Source: Pararge aegeria
Taxonomy: Eukaryota; Arthropoda; Insecta; Lepidoptera; Nymphalidae
NCBI RefSeq assembly: GCF_905163445.1
Contig: NC_053204.1
Location: 7,013,501-7,077,500, forward strand
Direction: 5' to 3'
Length of the DNA: 64,000 bases
Made by a program: the position numbers and the translations under genes. Under the pieces are notes generated by a model, which was not told the origin of the DNA, searched no databases, and saw nothing but the letters and a program-made list of their open reading frames with translations. Below are positions 9,710-21,623 of this stretch, piece by piece (the stretch's first letter is position 1; each line of letters starts with the position of its first letter).

Positions 9710-9865
9710 TCACAACTTCCTATATGAATCAGGATATTCTCCCTGGTTTGATCTGCGCATGCGTTCACGCGCTTTCATATTCTCCAGGCGATGGGCATCT
9801 ATATTGTTCTTTGCCACCACAAACAGTGATAAACTCGTAACTGTCACTGCTACCCTGAAAGACAT
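9710..9865 (-). CDS. Candidate 51-residue membrane microprotein
   Basis: From the ATG at 9865 the frame encodes a short N-terminus, a hydrophobic segment (about residues 3-18, RVAVTVTSLSLFVVAK), and a basic helical tail with a KARERMRRS motif ending DSYRKL. The ATG has A at -3. The frame is open upstream without another ATG. The sequence ATGTCTTTCAG also forms an acceptable splice acceptor just after this ATG, so the segment could instead be the last exon of a longer gene starting upstream. The composition and topology resemble small mitochondrial or ER assembly proteins, but I do not recognise the family. It lies 1.3 kb upstream of Tim10 on the same strand and about 1.1 kb from the divergent UPF0488 start. 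Confidence 0.5.
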   Translation of the reverse strand: MSFRVAVTVTSLSLFVVAKNNIDAHRLENMKARERMRRSNQGEYPDSYRKL

Positions 9866-10953
9866 TTCCCACTTTAATTCAGCACATTTCAGACTTTTGA
9901 GAATTGACAATTATTTGTCTGGCCACAACTATCAGCTTTGCAACTTGCTGAGCTATATTTGAATCTTTTATAGATCTCACTTCTGATTTGAACATGTAAA
10001 GATACTCTGAGCATAGCGTTGCTCTGATGCTTAAGAGACTAAGCTTTCTTAAAGGTATCATATTTAAGGGTTACTGGCAACACGCACAAATATATTCAGA
10101 TCAAGATATTTACATATCCAGGGGGGTCATATTGATTGATTCATATCTGCCACTGAGAACTTAAGCAACTAATATTTTTTTCAATATTGAATAACCAATA
10201 GTGAATGATAATTATGGAATAGTGGTGATGTCTATCTTAAATTACGAAATTTGGAACGGATAGAAGTAACCTAAAAAAATACGAAATACTATTTTAAAGG
10301 AATCACGCAGAGCTCACCACGGTACTATTTATATTTCTGGTATTGGTAAGAGGGTGATGTGTAGCTAATTACCACGAGAGTGTTATTTTTCCGAATTTTC
10401 CAAGCGGCATAATCCTTTTTTGAAGAATGAATAATCAGACGATCCGATCCCGATCAGATCCAATGACGTTTAAATTTGACACTTGCTATATTTGCTATTG
10501 ATTGACGTTATGAGTTATGACTTTTGAGCACCTTTTGTACATACATATACGTTCTTCTAGATTGTAAATTAAATAAATGTCTTCACTTCTTCAGTTTAAT
10601 ATGATATTTAACAAACAAAAAGTTTTTTTCTGCACGGCATGTAATATAATAATAAATGTTACGTGCTACTTGCACAATCTGTTGAGGCCTTATACCGTAA
10701 ACATTTGATTAAGAAAGCCACAGATAAGAGTCTATTGTCTATGCTAGAATAATGAATCATAGAGTAACCAAACATCACAAATTCATGGAAAATTCGAATG
10801 TCAACTGTCAAAGTGTCATGAACTTAAAAACAGAACGTGGGATGTACTAAAAAATTAACCAAAATCAACTTTTAGAACGGTTATTTGCGAAAAGAAGTTG
10901 GTTTAAAAGTATTTTTCGCTTTTCGCAATAGTTACGTAAGACAATTTAGCATA

Positions 10954-13900
10954 ATGCCTAAAGCTACAAAGTTACATAGCAAGGGCAAGCCAAACTCTAT
11001 TCAAAAGTCTTGCAAACCAGACAAGGAAGGCACTGATGGCGGACACCCTGAAGATTCCATTAGAGAGTTCCAATTGCAACTGTGTTGGTGCATTCAGCAG
11101 TTAGAAAAGACCTTAGCTGACAAAAAAGGAAACGAAAAACAATGTAAGCATTTTTAACTATACATAATATATATGTATATATTTATCTTAAACTTTTTTG
11201 CAACTTTTCAACTGATTTCTGTCTAGTTTCTCTTTACTCAGTAGAAAAAACGGAAATTGCAGAACCAAGATGTTCTACATAATTGCTACACATAGAACAG
11301 TAAAATAGAGGCTAGACCCTGGAAAGTACTCTCAACCCTGTCAGTTTAGAAATCTCCAACATCCTTGCACCATCAATCAAGACTTTCACAACACAGAGGT
11401 TTTGTTGTGAAACCTCACTTTCATGCAAATTATGTTATTGCCTATTTAATTTATTTTCTTATCTGGTTATTAATAATGAAAATTACATGCAAAACTCTTT
11501 AACTTGGGACAGGGGCACAAATAAAAAAAAGGTCATACAAACATACATAATAGTGGCAACATGGGTAGAGGATGTTGTTAATGGTTGCAAAAGTGTGTCT
11601 GTTTGTTTATTTGTTACCTATGCTCAACTGTTAAACTGATCTCAATGAAATTTAGCTCACATGTAGCTTGCATATAAGAAAATACGTTGATAGAAATAAA
11701 TATTTGTTAAACATTCCTAGTATTATATAATGTCTATTTCTCAGATGCCTACAGGATACATTTCATCCCTTGAAAGTAAAGGGTTCCTGCATTTTTTAAA
11801 ACCCAAAATAAATGCAGACCAAACTGTAAAAGGCAACAGCTAGTAACATATCCCTTTGGGCTATATTTTTATCAGATTGCCAGATGTGTCACTCTTGGCA
11901 TAATGTACTGCTTTTCAGCTATTTTAAAACGAGACGCCTAAAATCTTATTCTAAAACAAATTAGCAAAAGTTATTATGCTATTTATAAGAAAGCATTACA
12001 CTTCACTATGTTATGAATTCAGAAATGGAAATAATCCTAAAAGGAAAGAAAAATTCAAAAGAGCAGAAACCAGCAATAATTATATATTTATTCAAATAAG
12101 ACTTTTCATTTCCATATTTACGTTTATGAAACCCTAAAAATATGCATCATCATAATCCACAGCTTAAAAACGTCTAATAAGAAAAGGTTCAAGAGCACAG
12201 ACCCACCACACTGCTGCAATACATCTATTACATTTTAAAATTTATAAAATTGATAATTCCTCCCAAATGTAGGTAAAAAGTCTAATAAATATGAAAAAAA
12301 TTTTAGTCAATATAATGTATTTATTCTGTATGGGTTTGCAATACACTTTATTCATCATCAACTGCTGGACATAGGTCTTTGGTAGGGAGTTCCAAATTCC
12401 ACGGTTTAGTGCTGCTTGGATTCAGCGGCGACCTGCGATGCGCTTAATGTCCTCTGTCCACCTTGATGGGGGTCGATCAATGCTGCGCTTACCAGTGCGG
12501 GGCTTCCATTCCAGCACCTTGGGACCCCAACGTCCATCCTTTCTCCGACTGTGTGTCCCGCCCATTGCCACTTCAGCTTCACGACTCGTGGAGCTATGTC
12601 GATAACCCTGGTTCTGCTACGGATTTTCACATTTCTGATTTGATCACTCCAAGCATAGATAGCTCTCCATCGCCCGCTGTGTGACTATGGGCCTTCTTAT
12701 GAGGGATTTTCTTTATTACTGACCCTATATAAATAGAAAAAATCATATAAATAGGTTGAGCTATTTCAGAAGAGTGCCACAGAATCTGTGAAACAAGATT
12801 TTTATTTATAAGACAACATACCTTCCATTTATCTATGTGTTTCTGTGTCCAAATAAGTTCACGTTAATAAATGTTTATTTCTTTTTACAGTACAAGAAGC
12901 TTGGAAAGTTTTAACAGTTCTGAAGAATAATAACCAGCCAATGATAAGAAAAAGACAATTAATGCGAACCCACTTTGGCGACTACAGAGCAAAAATGGCA
13001 GCGGAAGAAAAGAAATTGGCCAAAAGTAGGTGTCTGGTTATACCTAGCTAACTTTAGGATCAAATTAAATTTAAAAATAAGGTGTGTTAATATTAATTGT
13101 TACTATTTAAATACGAAAAAAAAATCTCATCTTTTATATGCAGAGTAAAGGAAAAAGATAGACAGAAGAACATAAATGCAGTGCTATTTTTTTCACTGTT
13201 CCAGGTGAAAAAGAATAGCACTATTTCAAATCTGCCAATATAGTTTATTGACCATTGTGTCACTTTTGGACATTTAGTTATAGAAGATATTATAAAGATA
13301 TCATTACATTCGTGCATTCAGATCTAATACAATAAAAGTAAGTTAGTTAAACGGTTTTCAAATTTGCGGGTTGTTATTAAGATTGTTATGTTATTACTGA
13401 TGGCGCCATCAGTAATAACACCACTCTTGAGATCAGCATCGGCGATACTATATCCATATACTGGCTCGTTTTTGAGACAATACTGCATACAAATGACATT
13501 AAATAAGAACGAATTAATGTAATTTTGGCTATTTTACTTACAAGTTATGGAGTAGATTGTTGTACAATGACAGCAACAATTTGAAAAACGCACTGGCTTC
13601 CTATGGGCTTACTGCCATTTCATATTACTACAATAGTTGTATGGTAGATGAATGTGATTAGTGATTTCTAAATGCAGTTAGTATATTAACTTTATGACCG
13701 AATAAATTACATACAGAGCTTATTTTATCAAATAAAATATACATAAACGTCAACATATCATATATTATTAGGTAAACCGTCCAAGGGAAAAAGGGAATAT
13801 AACAAAGAACGGGCAACAGCATCCTCTGTGTTTCTACTCATCTTCTGCAATCACTAACGTGTTTGCACAGAATGTTGATTATGGGCAAACCCTCCCGTTG

Positions 13901-15348
13901 GGAGAGGCATCTAGTCCAGCAGTGGACTGTTATAGGCTTTGATGATGAACTGTCCCTGATAAAATTTTAGTAATTATTGTTGTAAGATAATCTAATCTAC
14001 AGCACTTTTGTGTGTAATCACCATCCTCAGTCTAATGATGTGTTGCACAGAGGCGTTCTTTTAGAGTCTTAAACCACCACACTGCTCCAATGGGGTTGGT
14101 ACAGTTATTAGTTTCACATATTAGTGATGATAACGGATTAGCGTGCACTCAGAAGCGCGGGGATGGACGATGAAATCTCCTGGTACCTCCATTGGTTTTG
14201 GTGGCGAGAATTTCTTAACAAATAAATCCAATACCCATGAGTTTTTCGACTCGGGAATCTATCCCAAGACCAGGGCCTACTACTAATGAATGTTATGTTT
14301 GGTTCGACTCTCACTTTCTTAACATCGTACCACAAGGCCACACGGTTACGTACTTGATATTTCCTCGACATGTACGATACGTTTTGTCGTTTGTATAACG
14401 CAACGTTAAAACTGGAATACCCGTTTTCTTAATATCTATAATATTCCTTCTGTATGAGGTGTGCATAGGCATATCTACCTTACTCCGCATTACCATCAGG
14501 TGTGTCTGCAAAAGTTAGCAAGCACATGACTTTAAGAATATGAAAAAAAAAAAATAAGCTGTTTTAATTTGGTCGTGATTTGTTCTTGCTGCTCCTTCAA
14601 TCTTATTCCTTTAGTCTGTGCTCAACAGTTTTATTTGTTTATGCATTTGATGATATTTTGTTTATTTTTATTTATGCAAAACATTGTAAAAAAAAAAATT
14701 AATGATACCGAAAATATAGATTGATATTTTTCTGTAACTTTTTTTTTATTTATTTCACGCTTTTTTACTTGGCATAAAAATGCAATGATTGAATAAAATT
14801 TATTAAGGCATTAATAATAGCTGCTTAATAAGTTGAAATATTATTCATAATAATTTTTTAATAACTTGCTTTTGATTCGATTTCCCGGTATAAATAGGAC
14901 ACATGTTCTCCTATAATATTAGTAATAGAATATGATTCATACAACTATTATTCATTAGAATTTATGAATAATATTTCAATTTCAATACTTTTGTTTCTAA
15001 TGAAAAGTACAATTTTTTTCAGTGGCGAGCAAAATAAAGATATCCGAAAGCCCTGTTCAGCCAAAAGCTACCTTTTTACGAAAGTCGGCTCTCTTAACCA
15101 GTGGGGATAGCTCTTTTACATTCAATTTTGCTATACCAAAGGATAAAACGGACGATAAAATTATTGACCAAAATAAAAGTTGTGATTCTGTAGTAAATAA
15201 TATAACTAGTAACATTGATTCATCCAGTACAAGTGTTGCCGCTGATGAAAATAAAGAATCCAAACTAAAAACTGATCGTAAAAATAGTGCTACATTTTCC
15301 GCTTCGGGTTCCGAATTCAAATTCAACTTTAAAGTAGATGATGCTTAA
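10954..15348 (+). CDS. C8orf33: UPF0488 / C8orf33-family protein, complete
   Basis: Three exons, 10954-11143, 12891-13025 and 15023-15348 (TAA), with GTAAGC/TTTACAG and GTAGGT/TTTTCAG sites, total 651 bases and encode 216 residues. The start is MPKATKLHSKGK; the frame continues upstream but without an ATG. The conserved core is residues 36-99: REFQLQLCWCIQQLEKTL, then EAWKVLTVLKNNNQPMIRKR and QLMRTHFGDYRAKM. This is the signature of the UPF0488 family (human C8orf33, Drosophila CG14286), whose function is not established. Exon 3 encodes a low-complexity Ser/Asp/Lys-rich tail with two similar motifs (GDSSFTFNFAIPK and GSEFKFNFKVDDA), probably short linear binding motifs. Intron 1 carries an RTE fragment and intron 2 a 32-bp palindrome. 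Polyadenylation candidate aataaa at about 15595. Confidence 0.94.
12353..12706 (-). mobile_element. RTE-type LINE 3' end in UPF0488 intron 1
   Basis: The minus strand encodes IRSRTRVIDIAPRVVKLKWQ and WQWAGHTVGERMDVG, the RT C-terminal region of RTE-type LINEs, with frameshifts in the usual RRTDGRW region. The end on the plus strand is the usual caactgctggacataggt. Confidence 0.75.
13389..13420. repeat. Perfect 32-bp palindrome without spacer
   Basis: tgttattactgatggc is followed directly by its exact reverse complement. It lies in UPF0488 intron 2. No flanking repeat element is obvious. Confidence 0.95.
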
Positions 15349-15629
15349 ATTAAAAAAAGAAGTGTAAAAATAATTTCTACAAATAATGTTATTATAAGCT
15401 TAGTGTTTTTTTTTAATATAATAGCAATAATAATGTTCGGACTACCATAAATTGGTGTAACTTTGTTTTTAAATGTGACTTAACATTGATAGACAAATCA
15501 ATTTTTTTTTAATTCCAATCACAATAAGATGGTTTATTGTGTACACAGAAAAGCAATGTTACCCCAATTTAGTCTAATTGTAAGAACCTAAGGAAATAAA
15601 TTTTTATAATATTATTCGTAGTTTTCCAT

Positions 15630-16914
15630 TCATCTCTTCATATTATTACTAATCAAACTTCTTCTGCTGTTCCCATCGCAGAGTTCTTGATAAAATCCGG
15701 GATCGACGATAAAATCTGAATGATCCCGTATTTTCTCCGCACAAAATTTATCTTCGTAAAAAATATCCGAGTTCGGTACCGAGAATCCGACTGGCAATTC
15801 GTACTTGTTGAAATACGCTCCCCAAGTGGCTATACCTAACAATTTATTTGTTTTTAAATTGATTATTGCACTGCCTTCCGAGCCGTGGTAGTTATTGCAT
15901 CTTGGGTGTCGTTTCGAGGTTTTACCCTCGAATTGGGCTAAAGTGCAAGAATGGTAGCAGGGTACTGCGAAGCCGTCCATACGTTGGTTGTATATCAAAA
16001 TCTCGGGGCACAAATTTAAACTGACGTGGACTTTAAGCTGGGTTAGATAATACGGTCTTTTCCACACGAGAACCGATTCGTCGGTCTGTAAAAAAAACAT
16101 GACTATTAGCCTAGTAAAATAGAATAGTATTTGTTAGAGCCAGGCGGCTTAAAATGCACTCCGTGGCACGGGGATAGACACAACAATAACCTGTATACAC
16201 ACAGACCGGCTCGTACAGAATCGGACGGTGCTCTTTTTTTTACACAGACCTCCGGCGCGCGTACGTTTGGAACTGGCCGGAGCGACCAAGCTTTGTTACA
16301 CATGGACCGGCTGCAAAAGTAATTTTTTCACACTAACCGCGTAGCGTTTGCTCTCCGGCATTCTCAATAACAAAAGAGGTGATATGTAGAAATAAACCTT
16401 ATTTCAACTATCCAACACTCTATTTTAATAGCTATCAAAATCTGCTCTCCGGTCCGAGCCGGTCTGTGTGAACGGACACTTATCCATAAGTTTCTCAAAG
16501 GCGTGTGAAACCCACAAATCTGTATTGGGCCAGCGTGGTGGACTACGGCCTAAAGCCTTCGCATTGTGAGGTTTCCTGTAATGGATTGTTATGATAATGA
16601 AAGGTTCACCTTAAATTTCGCGTACCCAACAACCTTGTGCTCGAAGTCATCAAACACCAGGTTCCCGAACCATCTGAAGACTCCGTCCGTTCGCTTTCCG
16701 TCAAACAGCTCCACAGTTTTCCATTTTCCGGGAAATTCGTCGTGGACGACAATGAAGCCTATATCGTCATACATTTGCTTCGTCTCTTTCGTCGGCAGCA
16801 CAAACGCTTTGGGTTTGAGGTGGTGATCTTGGTATATAAGCGATGCGTGACTTATTTTGAGGCTGGAATATTCAAAAATAAACTCTTCGAGCAGATTGAC
16901 ATAGTCACAACTCA
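15630..16914 (-). CDS. Trypsin-fold protein, two 3' exons, probably inactive
   Basis: Two minus-strand exons join in phase: about 16914-16610 (donor GTGAAC) and 16085-15630 (acceptor TTTTTACAG). They give roughly 250 residues of the C-terminal two thirds of an S1-peptidase fold. The Asp102 strand is recognisable (MYDDIGFIVV), and the Ser195 loop is HGSEGSAII, followed by the family-like LLGIATWGAYFN. Aligned to the usual GDSGGP, the nucleophile position is Glu and D194 is Ser, so catalysis would not be expected. Such serine protease homologues are common in insects and act as cofactors or secreted binding proteins. The exon with the TAAHC histidine is not found with confidence; the signal-peptide-like exon at 20282-20491 could be the first exon. 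The 5' limit of the 16.6-16.9 kb exon is uncertain. Confidence 0.65.
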
Positions 16915-17094
16915 CGCCCGCTTTTATTCAAGCTATCTACGCCAGTGAATTGGGAAAAATCCTGTAATACAGGTCGTAAGTTGAAAAAAATAAACTGTGG
17001 CCTTGAACAACGGAAATCGTATACAAAGGGAACCTGATGAAAAAGCGGTGATACACCCCTAACTTTACGGAATTATGTGCGTTTTAACCATCAA

Positions 17095-17500
17095 GGAATG
17101 TTGGATAGAAGCAGGGCGCTACTTTGCGGAAATCCATGATATATTATGAAAATTAAGCTTAATTTGCTATACTCCGCGAAAAGCAGAATAATCTGTTTGG
17201 TGTAATTTATAATTTGTTTAATACTTATACCCCACACAAAACAGATCTTCGGCTATATACCCTCTACGCATTAATTACCAATATTGTTAAGAGTTGACTT
17301 AACAATTATTCATTGTTAAGTCAACATCTCCTGAGGATGCTCCGGTTTCGGAGCGAAACGTGCGTAAAGGGTACATTGCCGAAGATCTGTTTGGTGTGGA
17401 GTATAAGTATTGAATAAATTATAAATTGAGTATAGCATACGGAGTGCTATGCGGAGTATAGCAAATTAAGCTTAATTTTCATAATATATAAAGGAATGTA
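17095..17500. mobile_element. Fold-back MITE
   Basis: Long arms face each other: gatatattatgaaaattaag, cttaatttgctatactccgc and acagatcttcggc on the left, and their complements from about 17375 to 17495. The middle holds a smaller hairpin around gttaagagttgacttaac / gttaagtcaac. A close relative is at 44900-45171; fragments occur at 19850-19925 and 52343-52395. Confidence 0.75.
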
Positions 17501-17514
17501 TCGTGTGAAAACTG

Positions 17515-17690
17515 CATGCCTTCATTATGTTATACTGACAAAGACATGCCGCTAAGCGATTTAGTGCTCCGGTGCGATGTTGCGTAGAAACCGATTAGGG
17601 GTATGTCTACCATACACCCTATCAGGTTGGTCCGCTACCATCTTCGACTGCATTATCACTTACCACCAGCAGGGCTAGGACGGGCAGGAG
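17515..17690 (+). mobile_element. SINE family C, 3' part
   Basis: Markers are gaaaccgattaggggtatg, then ggttggtccgctaccatctt and tgcattatcacttaccacca. Better copies at 45411-45690 and 49800-49970 define the family. Confidence 0.65.
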
Positions 17691-18214
17691 ATAAAAATGA
17701 TATCCCCCGATTATATACACCTAACAAGGGATATAATTAACGTGTCCACCTGCTAAAGCACGGAAATATGGAATAGGAGAAGTTTACCCCCTTTATACAC
17801 ATATATGTTTGGACTATTTCGACTTGTGCACCAGTGCTCTGAGAGTTGATGGAGCTGTGAGAGAAGATAAATTTATATCCCTTCCCCAGGGATATAATAG
17901 TCTCCTGCCCACGCTAGCCGTGCAGGTGACAATGCAGTCAAGGTGAAAAAGTTCTCAAAGGTGAGTGCTCGGAGTCTTCCAATCCGAACTTAGATAGCGT
18001 GGTGGACTGCGGCCTTAATCTAAACTTTTCATTCTGAGACCCGTGTTCTTTAGCAGGCGAATACCCATTACTCGCCCACTCAAGGACACGGGGTCGTGCA
18101 GCATGGCTAGCATGGTCAGGAGACAGTTATATACAGTTATATCAGGGAAAGGATAAAAATGAATCTTCTCCCCCAGTTTTATCAACTCTCAGAGCACTGG
18201 CGCACATGTGGAAA

Positions 18215-18445
18215 TAATATCCAAATAATATATATCTTATATCTTTAAACGAGCAATTCTTATATATTTATATAATTGGAACCTCGGAATCGGCTCCAAC
18301 GATTTTGATGACATTTAGTGTAAGTACAGGGGGTTTCGGGGGCGATAAATCGATCTAGATAGAATTCATTTTTAGAAAATGTAATTTTATTCGTGTTTTC
18401 CGGTAATAACCTATTTGGTGCAGACGAAGTTGCACGGGTCAGCTG
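18215..18445 (+). repeat. Dispersed repeat (cgagcaattctt family)
   Basis: It shares atcttatatctttaaacgag, ggaatcggctccaacgattt, gggggtttcgggggcgataa and gttgcacgggtcagct with 38405-38600. The second copy ends cagctagtatt, hinting at Helitron-like termini. Confidence 0.65.
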
Positions 18446-18539
18446 GTGTAATATTAAACGGGGGTAAACTTATCCTATTCCCTTTTCCCGTGCTCTAGCA
18501 GGATGACACGTTAATTATATGCCCTGTCAGGGGATATAA

Positions 18540-18735
18540 TTTTTGTCTCCTGCCCGCCCTAGTCACGGAACATGTTCCGTACTAATCAATCAATTCTTGA
18601 CGAACTCAACATCAAACAGCGCCTATCTTCTGCAGTTCAAGCGCGAATCCTTAGTTTCTTCGGTCACGTGTCCAGACGTGTCCATTGAGCCACTAGTGCG
18701 AGCCACAACAACCAGTCTGTCAAGACTGTAACGAC
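18540..18735 (+). mobile_element. LINE reverse-transcriptase C-terminal fragment
   Basis: The plus strand reads NQSILDELNIKQRLSS and then RILSFFGHVSRR before a stop, a typical post-RT stretch of lepidopteran LINEs. It is broken. Confidence 0.6.
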
Positions 18736-18749
18736 TAAGAAAAAAAATC

Positions 18750-19045
18750 CTATTATAATATTAAGGATTACTTAAACGATAAAAAGCTTGGGTGTGAATT
18801 GCTCTAGCTTCATTGCTTAATATAAATTAACTGGAAGATGGTGATAACAAAAAAAAATACCCGGCTAAGTTTGTTGTGGGCTCTTCTTAGACCAGGGCGC
18901 GTTTGGAACACTCGTAGCTTTAGATTTAAACTGGCGAACGAAGTTATTCACCATCCCCTTACAATTATGTAAACATATATGTATGAACGCTTCATAAGTG
19001 CCTGTGATAGGCCTACATGAATAAAGAAATTTTGAATTTGAAGAA
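18750..19045 (+). mobile_element. CR1-like LINE 3' end
   Basis: It contains gatggtgataacaaaaaa, then ggctcttcttagaccagggc, gcgtttggaacactcgtag and a terminal atgaataaagaa. It is the same end as at 53765-54180. Confidence 0.75.
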
Positions 19046-19399
19046 GCCCGTGCTAGCCCTGCAGGTGAGATTGCAGTCAGAGGCTAACTTGTAGTGGAAT
19101 AAAAAAATACATACAGAATAACACATCTGGCGGCGGTTATGAAAATCCGTTCTCCGATACAAACAGCTGTACATAGCTGAGGTTTGGAATATATTTGCGA
19201 GTGTACAACCCGCGCGATCCAGGGATAGTCGATCTCTGAGGCGGACTGTGCGTTCACTTGATAGTTTCTTAATGTAAGGAAGTCTGAAAATATGAACAGC
19301 TAGATGTGCCGTTTGGCTTCACCCGCGTTAGTTACGGGACGCAGTGTACTGCTGCATGGTTTACACCGACCTCAATCCTAAATCAAATACTAACTTAAC

Positions 19400-19625
19400 T
19401 TGACTGTGAGATGGTGATAACAAAAAAAAACCTGGCTAAGTTTGTTGTGGGCTCTTCATAGACCAGGGCGCGTTTGGAACCCTCCTAGCTTTAGTTTTAA
19501 GTAAACGAATGCAGTTATCACCATCACTAACATTAGTGTAACATGTTAAATGTATGAACGCTTCATACTCGTAAGTGCCTGTAATAAGGTCTAAATGAAT
19601 AAAACATTTTTGATTTTTGAATTTT
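19400..19625 (+). mobile_element. CR1-like LINE 3' end
   Basis: This is a second, shorter copy with gatggtgataacaaaaaaaa, ccagggcgcgtttggaaccc and tgaataaaacatttttg at its end. Confidence 0.75.
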
Positions 19626-19808
19626 GAAACGTAAGTTTCCAAACTTGTACGTACTGATAGTGACAAATATACAAACCTATGATATTAAGTACCGATTGTA
19701 TTTCAACATATTTAAACAAACGACTGAGGTGTGTGCGAATCATATATTTGATCTTGCTATTGGGCTTTATTAAACAGCCACTATTTGAAACCTACAATCA
19801 CGTCCCGT

Positions 19809-20035
19809 TGTGTTATGGGTACTAAGATAGCTGATGAATATTTTGATGTAAGTAATGAAAAGTAAGCTTCATTTGCTTTTCATAATATCATGGATTTCCG
19901 CAAAGTAACGCCTGATTCTATCCGATACCCTTAAAAACTTATAATATACAGATAAACACGCAGACACTGAAAACATTCATGTTCATCACACAAGCATTTT
20001 CCAGTTGTGATAATCGAACCCACGGCCTTGGAATT
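19809..20035 (-). mobile_element. SINE family A with MITE debris inside
   Basis: The SINE tail (gttatgggtactaagatagc, gatgaatatttt) and head (aacccacggccttgg) are separated by about 80 bases of the fold-back MITE (aagcttcatttgc, ggatttccgcaaagtaacgc) at 19850-19925. Confidence 0.7.
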
Positions 20036-20281
20036 ATTGCAATTACTAACCTTATTAATTATGTAAGCAGGTAATAATTTTTGGTTTAAAGGTCGCTGGT
20101 ACCTATAAAACAGTGAAACCTGATAAAGGCACCAGAAACCAAATCTTATGTTTTAAGAAGTTTTGTTTATTTATAGATCTTACATACGTTTTTTTTTATA
20201 TACCTACTTAATCCAGAACTCTGCGTACAAACTTTTTTTTGCCTAAATAAAGATTATTATTATTAAAATATACTAACAAGT

Positions 20282-20491
20282 ATAATTGAGATTCAGCTTT
20301 GATTGTTCGGTCTGATTTTCCGCGTTCCTCAAGTTCCAATATGGCGTATCGCGATAATAATCGTTATTATAATAAAACGCAGATGTGAAGCACACCATCA
20401 ACAGCGAGTTTAACGTGCTATACATTTTATAGACTTTGTTATAGTTTGAAATGAAACCGTGTTTTATGTTCGGTTTTAATGATATTGACAT
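20282..20491 (-). CDS. Candidate first exon with signal-like N-terminus
   Basis: The minus-strand frame starts at an ATG at 20491 (MSISLKPNIKHG) with a second ATG at 20425 that begins MYSTLNSLLMVCFTSAFYY, a plausible signal or anchor segment, then an acidic, Asn/Tyr-rich stretch. A weak donor (GTTAGT) falls at about 20285. It could be the first exon of the trypsin-fold gene at 15.6-16.9 kb, which lacks a start. I cannot prove the join. Confidence 0.35.
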
Positions 20492-20519
20492 TTGAATATT
20501 ACAGTATTTATTTCAGTAG

Positions 20520-20910
20520 AAAGTCGCCGGGCTAGATTTTGCTTTATTTTATTTAAACAATAAACTTACATCATTAAATTTTTAATTTAAGTCTCATAAT
20601 ATATTAAATCATTTATTTCTCTCCGTATTCATTCTCTTCTATTCTCTTCTCAAGCGGGTGAAGATCATTATCTACACCCATGACCCATGACCCCCACCGA
20701 ACAATAGAATATCATCATAGTAAATAAAAGCTGTATTCGACAGTTTGACAGTTTAAAAATGGGAGTGCTCCGATCGTCACCAAACTTTACAAGATCAATC
20801 CGCCGCCAGGTCAATCCGGAGATTCCCTGAAAGTTTCATTGAAATCGGTCCAGCCGTTTCGGAGCCTATACGGAACATACCCACACACTTTCTCTTTTAT
20901 ATATATAGAT
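20520..20910 (-). repeat. Helitron-like repeat, second copy of the 8573-8940 family
   Basis: It is nearly collinear with 8573-8940: tttatttctctccgtattca, tctacacccatgaccc, atcatcatagtaaataaaag, cgatcgtcaccaaactttac and acccacacactttctctttt. It ends in (TA)n next to an exon-like segment. Confidence 0.7.
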
Positions 20911-20929
20911 ATATTTGGTGGCATATCGA

Positions 20930-21123
20930 ATGCCGCCGATAAAATCAATGTACCGCTTGGATACAGATTGGAATGCAGTTCTTTTCTTCCCGCGGATGTC
21001 GTACGAGGCTTATAAGGGATATTCCCTAACAGAGAATGGGTAGCACGATATTCTTTGCTACTACCATCTATTGCGATTGCCAAACTTTCTGCCTCATGTA
21101 GTGATATTGGACGAACCTTATCG
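20930..21123 (-). CDS. Orphan exon-like segment, unknown
   Basis: The minus strand stays open after a good acceptor (poly-T, then AATAG at about 21124) and encodes VRPISLHEAESLAIAIDG, then KEYRATHSLLGNIPYKP, RTTSAGRKELHSN and LYPSGTLILSAAF. It has balanced composition and codon use like a real exon, more GC-rich than its surroundings. The frame then runs into the repeat at 20910. It may be the last exon of a lost gene, a retained fragment, or part of the trypsin-fold gene (GTLILSAAF vaguely recalls the region before the catalytic His). I do not recognise it. Confidence 0.35.
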
Positions 21124-21623
21124 CTATTAAAAAAAATAAAAAAAAAAACAAACCGTTGAGATAAATTCTTCTTAAGCGTATGGTTGCCGAGATGTCACTA
21201 AACATACGGTTGTACTATTGGGACCACCCACTGCCCGATTCTATAACTTACCCATCTCCCCGAGTTGCCAACCGGTAATCTTTATAAAATGCATAATTTG
21301 ACAGGCAACAGTTGCATATATACTCATTACTCATCCGAGCATTTCACTCTAGGCAATACAGTAAGCAACATTCAGAAAAGTTACTAAATATTGCGCAGTA
21401 GTGATTATATTCTCTTTGGCCCAGACCACGAAACTGACAGTCATAAGTTTCTATCATAAAACATTATGTAATTATAAAGATCGAAACAAACAATTTTTGT
21501 CTTTCGTTCGGATAAAAAAAAATTGTAATACAATAATCATTTATTCACTTTAACATAATATATTGAAATACACGGGATATTTTTTTACTACGCTATTAAA
21601 CATAAACGACCGTACGCCACGTA

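Noticed and set aside
10885..10953. N-terminal extension of UPF0488
   Set aside because: The upstream open frame has no ATG; the first ATG is at 10954.
15057..15326. 89-residue ORF antisense to UPF0488 exon 3
   Set aside because: The plus frame joins in phase to two other family-specific exons.
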